From: Pseudomonadaceae bacterium
Lineage (GTDB): Bacteria > Pseudomonadota > Gammaproteobacteria > Pseudomonadales > Pseudomonadaceae
DNA: 64,000 nt
Reading direction: 5' to 3'
NCBI GenBank assembly: GCA_900766265.1
Contig: CAAFUS010000006.1
Span: forward strand, 434,001-498,000
Shown here piece after piece: positions 7,838 to 16,386 of the stretch. The position numbers were made by a program, and so were the translations under genes. Position 1 is the stretch's first letter. The number at the start of each line of letters is the position of its first letter. A model generated the notes under the pieces. It was not told the DNA's origin. It was given only the letters and a program-made list of their open reading frames with translations, and did not search any database.

Positions 7838-8914
7838 ATGTCGTTTGAGCCGGATGACTATCTCTCGCGGCACTTCAAGACCAGTGGCGAGGAGCTCGCC
7901 CGCAGAATCGACGAACTGGCCACCTTGGTCGTTCCCGAAAACAGCCCGAACCTGCCGCTCTACCGCGAGATGCTGATCACTGTGATGCGCATGGCGCAGG
8001 CCGACCGCAATCGGTGGGACGCCAAGATCATGCTGCAGACCATGCGCGAAATGGAACAGGCGTTCGCGCGGCTGGAGCAGTTCAAGCGGCGGCGCAAGGT
8101 CACCGTATTCGGCTCGGCACGCACCCCCGTCGAGCATCCGTTGTACGCACTGGCCCGCGAGCTGGGCGAAACCCTGGCGCGCCATGAACTGATGGTCATC
8201 ACCGGAGCCGGAGGCGGCATCATGGCCGCTGCTCATGAAGGTGCAGGACGCGACAACAGCCTCGGCCTGAACATCACGCTACCGTTCGAGCAGCACGCTA
8301 ACCCCACAGTGGACGGCTCTGATCACCTGCTGTCGTTCCACTTCTTCTTCGTTCGCAAACTGTTCTTCATCAAGGAAGCGGACGCTCTGGTGCTCTGCCC
8401 CGGCGGCTTCGGCACCCTCGACGAGGCGCTGGAAGTCCTGACCCTGATCCAGACCGGCAAAAGCCCGCTGGTGCCGGTGATATTGCTCGATGAGCCGAAC
8501 GGTTCGTACTGGAAAGACGCGCTGCAGTTCATTCGGAGCCAGCTGGAGCACAACCGCTACATCCTGCCCAGCGACATGCGCCTGATGCGCCTGGTGAACG
8601 ACACCGAGGAAGCCGCGGAGGAGATTGCACGATTCTATGGAAACTTTCACTCCAGCCGCTGGCTCAAGGATCGCTTCGTGATTCGAATGAACCATCGACT
8701 CACCCACGAGGCGCTTGCGCACCTGAACGCATCATTCGCCGACCTCTGCCTGACCGGTAACTTCGAGCAACAGCCATGCTGCGAAGCTGAACAGGATGAG
8801 CCGGAGCTCCAGAGCCTGCCCCGACTGACGTTCGTGTTCAACGGACGCAACCATGGCCGGCTGCGCGAACTGATCGACTGCATCAACCAGCCGCAGCACT
8901 GGCAGACCAAGTGA
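7838..8914 (+). CDS. LOG-family protein (long form)
   Basis: 358 residues. The nucleotide-binding LOG core carries GAGGGIMAAAHEGA and, around residue 188, the hallmark PGGFGTLDE. LOG proteins hydrolyse cytokinin-type nucleoside monophosphates or similar N-glycosidic nucleotides, and bacterial members are often misannotated as lysine decarboxylases. This one is longer than the usual 180-240 residues, with an N-terminal helical extension of about 85 residues and a C-terminal extension ending NQPQHWQTK, as in PpnN-like or Pseudomonas long LOG proteins. The ATG at 7838 has GGAG upstream. It precedes the convergent recX by 17 nt. The natural substrate is not known. Confidence 0.82.
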   Translation: MSFEPDDYLSRHFKTSGEELARRIDELATLVVPENSPNLPLYREMLITVMRMAQADRNRWDAKIMLQTMREMEQAFARLEQFKRRRKVTVFGSARTPVEHPLYALARELGETLARHELMVITGAGGGIMAAAHEGAGRDNSLGLNITLPFEQHANPTVDGSDHLLSFHFFFVRKLFFIKEADALVLCPGGFGTLDEALEVLTLIQTGKSPLVPVILLDEPNGSYWKDALQFIRSQLEHNRYILPSDMRLMRLVNDTEEAAEEIARFYGNFHSSRWLKDRFVIRMNHRLTHEALAHLNASFADLCLTGNFEQQPCCEAEQDEPELQSLPRLTFVFNGRNHGRLRELIDCINQPQHWQTK

Positions 8915-8931
8915 ACGATGCGCTGGCGGCG

Positions 8932-9396
8932 TCAGTCGTCGCCGGCACCGCGCAGGACACGACCGATCAGGTCCAGTGGATAACCGCGATAACTGAGAAA
9001 GCGCCCTTGCTTGGCACGCTCGCGCGCATCGCGCGGCGGCTCCCCCGCGAACTTGCGCTGCCAGAGTTCGCGCAGCTGCTGGATCCAGTCGAACCCACTT
9101 TCGCGCAGCGCCCGTTCGATATCCGCACGCGGCAGCCCGCGCTGCGACAGCTCCTCACGGATGCGCAGAGGACCGTACCCCGCATTGGCGCGGCTTCTGA
9201 CGTAGCTTTCGAGATAGCGCGTTTCGGACAGCAGACCTTCTTCGACCAGGCGATCGAGGGCAGCTTCGACGAGTTCGGTGGGAGCGCCACGCTGGCGCAA
9301 CTTGCGGAGAAGCTCGACGCGGCCATGCTCGCGTCGAGCCAGAAGATCCATCGCTGCCCGCCGCACCGCGGCGGGGCTATCGAGGATGACAGGCAT
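8932..9396 (-). CDS. recX: RecA regulatory protein RecX
   Basis: 154 residues rich in charged helices, with the repeated three-helix pattern of RecX: LARREHGRVELLRKLRQRG, then YVRSRANAGYGPLRIREELSQRG, then the C-terminal RFLSYRGYPLDLIGRVLRG. RecX binds the RecA filament and limits its extension and coprotease activity. The gene starts 8 nt after the recA stop and has no obvious separate promoter, so it is co-transcribed and SOS-induced with recA, as in other Pseudomonas. Confidence 0.95.
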   Translation of the reverse strand: MPVILDSPAAVRRAAMDLLARREHGRVELLRKLRQRGAPTELVEAALDRLVEEGLLSETRYLESYVRSRANAGYGPLRIREELSQRGLPRADIERALRESGFDWIQQLRELWQRKFAGEPPRDARERAKQGRFLSYRGYPLDLIGRVLRGAGDD

Positions 9397-9404
9397 GCCT
9401 GTGG

Positions 9405-10466
9405 TCAGAAGTCGGCGTCGACCAGATCGTCGCTGGTAGCCGCCGCTGCAGCACCTGCCCCTGCCTTGCTGCCACCCGTCGGTACCAGCAGCTTCTCGCG
9501 AATCTGCATTTCGATGGTGCGACCGATCTCCGGATTGTCTTCCAGGTACTTGGCCGCGTTGGCCTTGCCCTGACCGATCTTGTTGCCCTGGTAGCTGTAC
9601 CAGGCACCTGACTTCTCGACCAGGCCCTGCTGCACGCCCAGATCAATGATCTCGCCGTTGCGGTAGATGCCCTTGCCGTAGAGGATCTGGAATTCGGCCT
9701 GGCGGAACGGCGGCGCCACCTTGTTCTTCACTACCTTGACGCGGGTTTCGCTGCCGACTACCTCGTCACCTTCCTTCACCGCACCGGTACGGCGGATGTC
9801 CAGACGCACCGAGGCGTAGAACTTGAGCGCGTTACCGCCGGTGGTGGTTTCCGGGCTGCCGAACATCACACCGATCTTCATGCGGATCTGGTTGATGAAG
9901 ATCACCAGGCAGTTGGCGTTCTTGATGTTGCCGGTGATCTTGCGCAGTGCCTGCGACATCAGGCGGGCCTGCAGGCCGACGTGGGCATCGCCCATCTCGC
10001 CTTCGATCTCTGCTTTGGGCACCAGCGCGGCCACGGAGTCGACGATGATCACGTCCACCGCGTTGGAGCGCACCAGCATGTCGGTGATTTCCAGGGCCTG
10101 CTCGCCGGTATCAGGCTGCGAGACCAGCAGGTCGTCGACATTGACGCCCAGCTTGCCGGCGTAGTCCGGGTCGAGCGCATGTTCAGCGTCGACGAAGGCA
10201 CAGGTCGCGCCGAGCTTCTGCGCTTCGGCGATCACCGACAGGGTCATGGTGGTCTTACCCGAGGATTCCGGGCCGTAGATCTCGACGATACGCCCCTTGG
10301 GCAGGCCGCCGATTCCGAGGGCGATGTCCAGGCCCAGGGAGCCGGTGGAGATAGCGGGAATGGCCTGGCGATCATGATCGCCCATCCGCATGACCGCGCC
10401 TTTGCCGAACTGGCGCTCGATCTGCCCCAGAGCTGCAGCCAACGCGCGCTTCTTGTTCTCGTCCAT
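9405..10466 (-). CDS. recA: recombinase RecA
   Basis: 353 residues, the usual size. Walker A GPESSGKTT is at residues 65-73, and the monomer-monomer and DNA-binding loops are intact (GNALKFYASVRLDIRRTG). The disordered acidic C-terminus ends DDLVDADF. RecA forms the nucleoprotein filament for strand exchange and triggers LexA self-cleavage. The chosen ATG gives MDENKKRALAAALGQIE, the conserved N-terminus; an in-frame codon 12 residues upstream lacks conservation. A perfect LexA box lies 42 nt upstream. Confidence 0.98.
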   Translation of the reverse strand: MDENKKRALAAALGQIERQFGKGAVMRMGDHDRQAIPAISTGSLGLDIALGIGGLPKGRIVEIYGPESSGKTTMTLSVIAEAQKLGATCAFVDAEHALDPDYAGKLGVNVDDLLVSQPDTGEQALEITDMLVRSNAVDVIIVDSVAALVPKAEIEGEMGDAHVGLQARLMSQALRKITGNIKNANCLVIFINQIRMKIGVMFGSPETTTGGNALKFYASVRLDIRRTGAVKEGDEVVGSETRVKVVKNKVAPPFRQAEFQILYGKGIYRNGEIIDLGVQQGLVEKSGAWYSYQGNKIGQGKANAAKYLEDNPEIGRTIEMQIREKLLVPTGGSKAGAGAAAAATSDDLVDADF

Positions 10467-10507
10467 TGCAATCCTCACTTGATCAAGAGGGCCAGAGGCC
10501 ACAACAA

Positions 10508-10523
10508 CTGTATAAGTAGCCAG
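10508..10523. promoter_or_regulatory. LexA (SOS) box of recA
   Basis: CTG-N10-CAG (CTGTATAAGTAGCCAG on the + strand), the standard position and form for Pseudomonas recA. It resembles the box at dinG (305-320), supporting a shared SOS regulon. Confidence 0.9.
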
Positions 10524-10550
10524 TATTAGAACATAGGGGCTGGCACTCGC

Positions 10551-11051
10551 CTAGCCCCGAACCGGATTTTCTCCGGTGCACAGGGCGATCAATCCGACGA
10601 GCGCCGCTTCCACTGTCTGCTCGCGCACGGACTGCCGGTCACCATCGAACTGGCGCCGCTCAGCAAAGAGGTTCTCGCCATCGGCCCAGGCCAGCCAGAC
10701 GGTGCCGACCGGTTTCTCGGGCGAGCCGCCGCCGGGGCCGGCGACGCCGCTGACCGCGACTGCCAGCCGTGCCCCGCTGGCGCGCCGCGCCCCCCGGGCC
10801 ATGGCCTCGACCACCTCACGACTCACCGCCCCGACGCTGCCGAACAACGCCTCGGGCACGCCCAGTTGCCTGGTCTTCTGGAGGTTGGAATAGGTCACGT
10901 AGCCGGCTTCGAACCAGGCCGAGCTGCCGGCGATACGGGTGATGGCCTCGGCGATACCGCCGCCGGTGCAGGATTCGGCGGTGGTGACCTGGGCGTTCTG
11001 CGCCAGCAGGCCCCGGCCCAGGCGCTCGGCGAGTTCGGTCAGACGATTCAT
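10551..11051 (-). CDS. pncC: nicotinamide-nucleotide amidohydrolase PncC (CinA C-terminal domain)
   Basis: 166 residues, corresponding to the stand-alone CinA C-terminal domain. Motifs include TTAESCTGGGIAEAIT (catalytic Ser/Thr region), WFEAGYVTYSN and VSGVAGPGGGSPEKPVGTVW. The enzyme deamidates nicotinamide mononucleotide to nicotinate mononucleotide in NAD recycling. The location between recA and mutS is conserved in Pseudomonas, where the gene is often annotated cinA. It is divergent from mutS with a 193-bp gap and probably has its own promoter separate from the recA box. Confidence 0.93.
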   Translation of the reverse strand: MNRLTELAERLGRGLLAQNAQVTTAESCTGGGIAEAITRIAGSSAWFEAGYVTYSNLQKTRQLGVPEALFGSVGAVSREVVEAMARGARRASGARLAVAVSGVAGPGGGSPEKPVGTVWLAWADGENLFAERRQFDGDRQSVREQTVEAALVGLIALCTGENPVRG

Positions 11052-11244
11052 GGGGACACCTGCGCAGCGGGATGAGGCTGCCTATCCTACGTGCCTTTAT
11101 CCCCAGATCGCAGCGCCTTTGTCGGCCTGAAAGGCGGCATGGCGACGGCTGCGATTCGACCCGAGGGGCATGTTAACCTTGCGCGTTTAATCGCACCGCC
11201 CACCCGGGCAGGCCCAGCCCGCCCCCGATCGACGCAGCGCACCG

Positions 11245-13827
11245 ATGCCCAAAGACACGCAAGACCTCTCCAAGCACACGCCGATGATGCAGCAGTACTG
11301 GAAGCTCAAGAACGAGCACCCGGACCAGCTGATGTTCTATCGCATGGGCGACTTCTACGAGCTGTTCTACGAGGACGCCAAGAAAGCCGCCCGGTTGCTG
11401 GATATCACGCTGACCGCACGGGGCCAGTCAGCGGGCAACGCTATTCCGATGGCAGGCATTCCCTTTCACTCGGCCGAGGGTTATCTGTCGCGCCTGGTGA
11501 AGCTGGGCGAATCGGTGGTCATCTGCGAGCAGATCGGCGACCCTGCCACCAGCAAGGGGCCAGTGGAACGCCAGGTGGTGCGCATCATCACCCCCGGCAC
11601 GGTAAGCGACGAGGCACTGCTGGACGAGCGGCGCGACAACCTGCTGGCGGCCGTGCTCGGCGATGAACGACTGTTCGGCCTTGCCGTGCTGGATATCGCC
11701 AGCGGCCGCTTCAGCGTGCTGGAGTTCAAGGGTTGGGAAACGCTGCTGGCCGAACTCGAGCGCATCAATCCGGCCGAGTTGCTGATTCCCGATGACTGGC
11801 CCCAGGGCCTGCCAGTGGAAAAGCGCCGCGGGATCCGCCGCAGGGCGCCCTGGGACTTCGACCGCGACAGCGCCTTCAAGAGCCTCTGCCAGCAGTTCGC
11901 GACGCAGGATCTGAAGGGCTTCGGCTGCGAAAAGCTGACCCTGGCCATCGGCGCAGCCGGCTGCCTGCTGGGGTACGCCAAGGACACCCAGCGCACCGCC
12001 TTGCACCACCTGCGCAGCCTCCGGCACGAGCGACTGGACGACACCGTGGTGCTCGACGGCGCAACCCGCCGCAACCTGGAGCTGGACACCAACCTCGCCG
12101 GGGGCCGCGACAATACGCTGCAATCGGTGGTCGACCGCTGCCAGACGGCCATGGGATCGCGCCTGCTGACACGCTGGCTGAACCGTCCCCTGCGCGACCG
12201 CAGGGTGCTGGAGGCCCGCCAGGACTCGATCACCTGCCTGCTCGAGCACTACCGGTTCGAACGGATCCAGCCGCAACTCAAGGACATCGGCGATCTGGAG
12301 CGCATCCTCGCGCGCATCGGCCTTCGCAACGCCCGTCCGCGCGACCTGGCACGCCTGCGCGATGCGCTGGCCGCCCTGCCAGAGCTGCAGACCGGCATGC
12401 AGGATCTGGTTGCGGGCCACCTGATCGACCTGGCGAAGAGCATCCGCACCTACCCTGAACTGGCCGACCTCCTGGGCCGGGCCATCATCGACAACCCACC
12501 CGCCGTGATCCGCGACGGCGGCGTGCTCAAAACCGCATACGACGCCGAGCTCGACGAGCTGCAATCGCTCTCGGAAAACGCCGGCCAGTACCTGATGGAC
12601 CTGGAGACGCGGGAAAAAGCCCGCACCGGCCTGGCCAACCTCAAGGTCGGCTACAACCGCGTGCACGGCTACTTCATCGAGCTGCCGAGCAAGCAGGCCG
12701 AGTCGGCGCCGGCCGACTACATCCGCCGGCAGACGCTCAAGGGCGCGGAGCGCTTCATCACACCGGAGCTCAAGGAGTTCGAGGACAAGGCGCTGTCGGC
12801 CAAGAGCCGCGCACTGGCCCGGGAGAAGATGCTCTATGAGGCTTTGCTGGAAACCCTGATCGACCACCTGGCGCCGCTACAGGAAACCGCCGCCGCCCTG
12901 GCCGAACTGGACGTACTGAGCAACCTGGCCGAGCGCTCGCTGACGCTGGACCTGAACCGCCCACGCTTCGTCGAAGAACCCTGCCTGAAGATCGACCAAG
13001 GCCGCCATCCGGTAGTCGAGCAGGTGCTAGACACACCTTTCGTAGCCAACGACCTGACCCTGGACGACAACACCCGCATGCTGGTCATCACCGGCCCGAA
13101 CATGGGCGGTAAGTCCACCTACATGCGTCAGACCGCACTCATCGTGCTGCTGGCGCAGATCGGCAGTTTCGTCCCGGCCAAGGGCTGCGAACTGTCGCTG
13201 GTCGACCGGATCTTCACCCGCATCGGCTCGTCCGACGACCTGGCCGGCGGGCGCTCCACCTTCATGGTAGAGATGAGCGAGACCGCCAACATCCTGCACA
13301 ACGCCACCGACAAGAGTCTGGTGCTGATGGACGAGGTCGGGCGCGGCACCAGTACCTTCGACGGCCTGTCGCTCGCCTGGGCCGCCGCCGAACAACTGGC
13401 CCGGCTGCGCGCGTTCACGCTGTTCGCCACCCACTATTTCGAACTGACGGTGCTGCCGGACAGCGAACCGGTGGTCGCCAATGTCCACCTCAACGCCACC
13501 GAGCACAATGACCGTATCGTCTTCCTGCACCACGTGCTGCCCGGCCCTGCGAGCCAGAGCTACGGCCTGGCCGTGGCCCAGCTGGCGGGCGTGCCGGGCG
13601 ATGTGATTCAGCGGGCACGCGAGCACCTGTCGCGCCTGGAAACCACCAGCCTCGCGCAGGAGCGCCCACTCTCCCCGTCTGCCGGAGGCACTGCAGCACC
13701 GATGCAGAGCGACCTGTTCGCCAGCCTGCCGCACCCGGTGATCGACGAACTATCACGGGTCAATCCCGATGAGCTGTCGCCGCGCCAAGCGCTGGAATTG
13801 CTATACAGCCTGAAAACACGCGTCTGA
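11245..13827 (+). CDS. mutS: DNA mismatch repair ATPase MutS
   Basis: 860 residues, close to E. coli MutS. The mismatch-binding N-terminal domain carries the Phe-Tyr-Glu motif in FYRMGDFYELFYEDA. The connector, lever and clamp domains follow. The ABC-type ATPase domain has Walker A GPNMGGKST at about residue 617, Walker B VLMDEVGRGTST, and the signature region DDLAGGRSTFMVEM. The C-terminus ends ELLYSLKTRV, consistent with the tetramerisation tail. MutS recognises base mismatches and recruits MutL. No truncation or frameshift is seen. Confidence 0.97.
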   Translation: MPKDTQDLSKHTPMMQQYWKLKNEHPDQLMFYRMGDFYELFYEDAKKAARLLDITLTARGQSAGNAIPMAGIPFHSAEGYLSRLVKLGESVVICEQIGDPATSKGPVERQVVRIITPGTVSDEALLDERRDNLLAAVLGDERLFGLAVLDIASGRFSVLEFKGWETLLAELERINPAELLIPDDWPQGLPVEKRRGIRRRAPWDFDRDSAFKSLCQQFATQDLKGFGCEKLTLAIGAAGCLLGYAKDTQRTALHHLRSLRHERLDDTVVLDGATRRNLELDTNLAGGRDNTLQSVVDRCQTAMGSRLLTRWLNRPLRDRRVLEARQDSITCLLEHYRFERIQPQLKDIGDLERILARIGLRNARPRDLARLRDALAALPELQTGMQDLVAGHLIDLAKSIRTYPELADLLGRAIIDNPPAVIRDGGVLKTAYDAELDELQSLSENAGQYLMDLETREKARTGLANLKVGYNRVHGYFIELPSKQAESAPADYIRRQTLKGAERFITPELKEFEDKALSAKSRALAREKMLYEALLETLIDHLAPLQETAAALAELDVLSNLAERSLTLDLNRPRFVEEPCLKIDQGRHPVVEQVLDTPFVANDLTLDDNTRMLVITGPNMGGKSTYMRQTALIVLLAQIGSFVPAKGCELSLVDRIFTRIGSSDDLAGGRSTFMVEMSETANILHNATDKSLVLMDEVGRGTSTFDGLSLAWAAAEQLARLRAFTLFATHYFELTVLPDSEPVVANVHLNATEHNDRIVFLHHVLPGPASQSYGLAVAQLAGVPGDVIQRAREHLSRLETTSLAQERPLSPSAGGTAAPMQSDLFASLPHPVIDELSRVNPDELSPRQALELLYSLKTRV

Positions 13828-13946
13828 AGCCTGGCAAAGCTGATAGAATCGCGCGCATTTTTGATTAGCGGCATGCCTGGTGCCGATTTGCTGCCGACCG
13901 GAGGGCGACTGCCTTTGCCCTCCGACAGCCCGAGGAGATAGCGAGA

Positions 13947-14270
13947 ATGACCTTTGTCGTCACCGACAACTGCATCAAGTGCAAATACACCGATTGCGTG
14001 GAAGTCTGCCCGGTGGACTGCTTCTACGAAGGCCCGAACTTCCTGGTCATTCATCCCGATGAGTGCATCGACTGCGCACTGTGCGAGCCGGAGTGTCCTG
14101 CCCAGGCCATCTTCTCGGAAGACGAAGTGCCCGAGGACATGCAGGAATTCATCCAGCTCAACGCCGACCTGGCCGAGGTCTGGCCCAACATCACCGAAAA
14201 GAAAGAAGCCCTGCCGGACGCCGAGGAATGGGACGGCAAGAAGGGCAAGCTGCAGCACCTCGAGCGCTAA
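13947..14270 (+). CDS. fdxA: seven-iron ferredoxin FdxA
   Basis: 107 residues. The N-terminal cluster ligands CIKCKYTDCVEVCPVDC and the second set CIDCALCEPECP give one [3Fe-4S] and one [4Fe-4S] cluster, as in Azotobacter ferredoxin I. The acidic C-terminal tail (about residues 60-107) is typical. It is a probable electron partner of the NADP reductase encoded by fpr in this window. It follows mutS by 119 nt, an order conserved in Pseudomonas, and ends in a strong terminator. Confidence 0.95.
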   Translation: MTFVVTDNCIKCKYTDCVEVCPVDCFYEGPNFLVIHPDECIDCALCEPECPAQAIFSEDEVPEDMQEFIQLNADLAEVWPNITEKKEALPDAEEWDGKKGKLQHLER

Positions 14271-14289
14271 GCGACCTTCCGGTACAAAC

Positions 14290-14324
14290 AAAAAAGCCCG
14301 CATCCTTGGATGCGGGCTTTTTTG
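14290..14324. terminator. intrinsic terminator after fdxA
   Basis: Stem GCCCGCATCC/GGATGCGGGC with a short loop, flanked by A6 on the left and T6 on the right. It lies between convergent fdxA and the CsbD gene and is probably active on both strands. Confidence 0.9.
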
Positions 14325-14353
14325 CGGGGTTCAAGCCGCTGCGATGACACGGA

Positions 14354-14545
14354 TCAGGCGCGATCAACCTTATCCTTGACGGTGTCCTTGACATCGCCCT
14401 TGAGCTGCTGGGCATCGCCTTTGACTTCCTGGCGCTGACCTTCGTTCTTCATGCTGCCGTTACCGGTGGCCTCGCCGACGCCCTGTTTGATCTTGCCGAC
14501 GGCTTCGTTGGTGTTGCCTTTGATTTTGTCTTCAGCACTGCTCAT
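14354..14545 (-). CDS. CsbD-family stress protein
   Basis: 63 residues, highly charged and Lys/Asp/Gly-rich, with the family pattern DKIKGNTNEAVGKIKQGVGEATGN followed by EVKGDAQQLKGDVKDTVKDK. CsbD-like proteins are small, intrinsically flexible and strongly induced by general stress or in stationary phase; no molecular activity has been shown. A GGAG ribosome binding site lies 7 nt before the ATG. It stands alone between fdxA and the flippase-like gene. Confidence 0.92.
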   Translation of the reverse strand: MSSAEDKIKGNTNEAVGKIKQGVGEATGNGSMKNEGQRQEVKGDAQQLKGDVKDTVKDKVDRA

Positions 14546-14632
14546 GTGCGTCTCCTCACTCTTTCGCTAAAGGTACAGGGTTGACCCCACAAGCGCCGCC
14601 TTAGTTGCCCCCACTTATCGGGACGGCGCGGT

Positions 14633-15664
14633 TCAGATCTGGCGCGCGCGGATCAACCGGTCGAGCAGAGGGCGCCCAGCCAGGTGGAGAAACACCGGCG
14701 CCCCGACGATGAGATAGAGGTAATAAGTGACGAAGCGCCAGATGAGGATCGCAGCCGCGGTCGTCGACTTGCCTGCCAAGGGCGCGAGCAAGGCCATGGA
14801 GGCCAGCTCGGCGCTGCCAGCACCGCCGGGCAGCAGGCTCAGCTGTCCGGCCGTGAGCGCCAGCATCTGCACGAGGAAGGTCCAGGCCCAGGCAATGTCG
14901 TGACCGAGACCCTGCAACGTCAGGTAGAGCACGCTGTAACGCAGCAGCCAATGCACGCTGGTAAGCAGGAACGCTGCCAGCAGCGTTCGACGCGGCAGAC
15001 TCAGGGTCAGGCCCAGTTCATTTCGAAAACGCAGCATACGCCGGGCCCATCGGTAGCGCTTGCGCCGTGAGACGCCCAGACGCCTGAGCGCTCGGCCATT
15101 GAAGCGAAACAGGCCGCGATGATAACGCGCGAGCAGAACAAGCATCGTCAGCACGGCACCCAGCAGCAGCGCGCCGACCATCAGCAGGTTGCCGACGTGC
15201 GCGCTGAGGGCATGGGTCAGGGCGTAGACCAGCACCCCGAACAGAGCACAGCAGAAGAACAGCAGGTCGCCCAGGTGCTCGACCGCGAAAGCAGCCGTCG
15301 CCCTGGCTGGCGCCACGCCCCGGCGCATCAGCAGAGCCGCCAGGGTGATCGGGCCGCCAGCCCCCGCCGGCGTTGCGCAGATAGCGAACTCGGTCGCCAC
15401 CACGATGCCCAGCGCCCGACGCTGACCCAGGGTCTGCCGGCCGAGCAGCAGCCGCAGGCGCAAGGCATTGAGCGACCAGCAGACCAGGATCATGGCGATC
15501 ATGACCAGTAGCAGGCCCGGCGGAAAGGTGCGCAGCCGCTCGTACAGCCCCGTTCCGCCCAGCAGCGCAGGAATCAGCACCGCCGCGAGCAAACCGCCCA
15601 GCAGCAGCCAGAGCCCGCGACTCACGCCGCGGCGCTCGAACGGGGCGTCTGCCGAAGGAGCCAT
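14633..15664 (-). CDS. flippase-like integral membrane protein (YbhN/UPF0104 family)
   Basis: 343 residues with about eight transmembrane helices and the lysyl-phosphatidylglycerol synthase transmembrane-domain pattern: CATPAGAGGPITLAALL early and LSLLPGGAGSAELASMALL late. Family members are implicated in lipid or polyprenyl-sugar flipping or synthesis, but few have known substrates. It overlaps the 3' end of the deacetylase gene by 43 nt and forms an operon with it and the glycosyltransferase, suggesting a shared job in making or moving a glycolipid. Confidence 0.8.
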   Translation of the reverse strand: MAPSADAPFERRGVSRGLWLLLGGLLAAVLIPALLGGTGLYERLRTFPPGLLLVMIAMILVCWSLNALRLRLLLGRQTLGQRRALGIVVATEFAICATPAGAGGPITLAALLMRRGVAPARATAAFAVEHLGDLLFFCCALFGVLVYALTHALSAHVGNLLMVGALLLGAVLTMLVLLARYHRGLFRFNGRALRRLGVSRRKRYRWARRMLRFRNELGLTLSLPRRTLLAAFLLTSVHWLLRYSVLYLTLQGLGHDIAWAWTFLVQMLALTAGQLSLLPGGAGSAELASMALLAPLAGKSTTAAAILIWRFVTYYLYLIVGAPVFLHLAGRPLLDRLIRARQI

Positions 15665-16386
15665 TGATGCTTGGTTATCGGTCGGCGTCCGTCTTCGAGC
15701 AATCTGACCAGCAACCGTAGCCAGTAGTCGCGCGAAAAACCGTGGCGCATGTCGACCGGGTGCAAGCCGAGCCGCAATACAGCGGCTTGCCGATGGCGCT
15801 CGGCCATGCGCTCGCTGACGATCCGGGAAACGCCTCTTCGCCAGGCGCTGCGAGCGCTCCAGACCAGGCCCGGCGCGTCGATCGAGGTGAAATCAGGTAG
15901 CCGATAGAAGTGCTGGGGGTCACTCGTGTAGGCCAGTCCCGAGCTAGCCAGAGCCCGCTTGGCACCCTCGCTCAACAGCCAGGCCGGTGCGACGAATCCG
16001 TGCAACGGCCACTCGAAGCGGGCGAACACCGCCATGCCCTGCTCCAGCCGCTGACGCGCCTCGGCCTCATCCAGCGCATAGAACTCCCCTTCATGGGTAT
16101 AGACGCGGCGCATGAACCAGTCGCGGGGCGAGCGCGGCGGCGGCGCTTCGTCGGCGTGGGAAAAGCCGTGCAGGATGAGCTCGTCGCCCCGGCTCACACG
16201 CTTGTCGAGCAGGCGACGAAAGTCCGCGGCCTCGTGCAAGGGATTGCGCCGGTGGAAGTCCGGCACGACCAGCCAGTTGATAGGGATCGTGCCAAGCGCA
16301 TCGACCGCTGCGACGAATGGCTGGTAATCGGGCCACGTCTCCGGTGCCACGTCATGCAGCACCAGCATGAACGCGCGCTCAGCCAT
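15622..16386 (-). CDS. polysaccharide deacetylase-like protein (DUF2334)
   Basis: 254 residues, cytosolic by appearance. The carbohydrate-esterase-4-like motifs LVLHDVAPET (metal-binding His-Asp) near the start and ELILHGFSHAD (HxxSH) around residue 75 identify the DUF2334/polysaccharide deacetylase fold. GLHPVDMRHGF near the C-terminus supplies a further conserved His. The start ATG overlaps the end of the glycosyltransferase gene by 8 nt. The likely reaction is removal of acetyl groups from an N-acetylated sugar on a lipid or nucleotide carrier, but the exact substrate is unknown. Confidence 0.78.
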   Translation of the reverse strand: MAERAFMLVLHDVAPETWPDYQPFVAAVDALGTIPINWLVVPDFHRRNPLHEAADFRRLLDKRVSRGDELILHGFSHADEAPPPRSPRDWFMRRVYTHEGEFYALDEAEARQRLEQGMAVFARFEWPLHGFVAPAWLLSEGAKRALASSGLAYTSDPQHFYRLPDFTSIDAPGLVWSARSAWRRGVSRIVSERMAERHRQAAVLRLGLHPVDMRHGFSRDYWLRLLVRLLEDGRRPITKHQWLLRQTPRSSAAA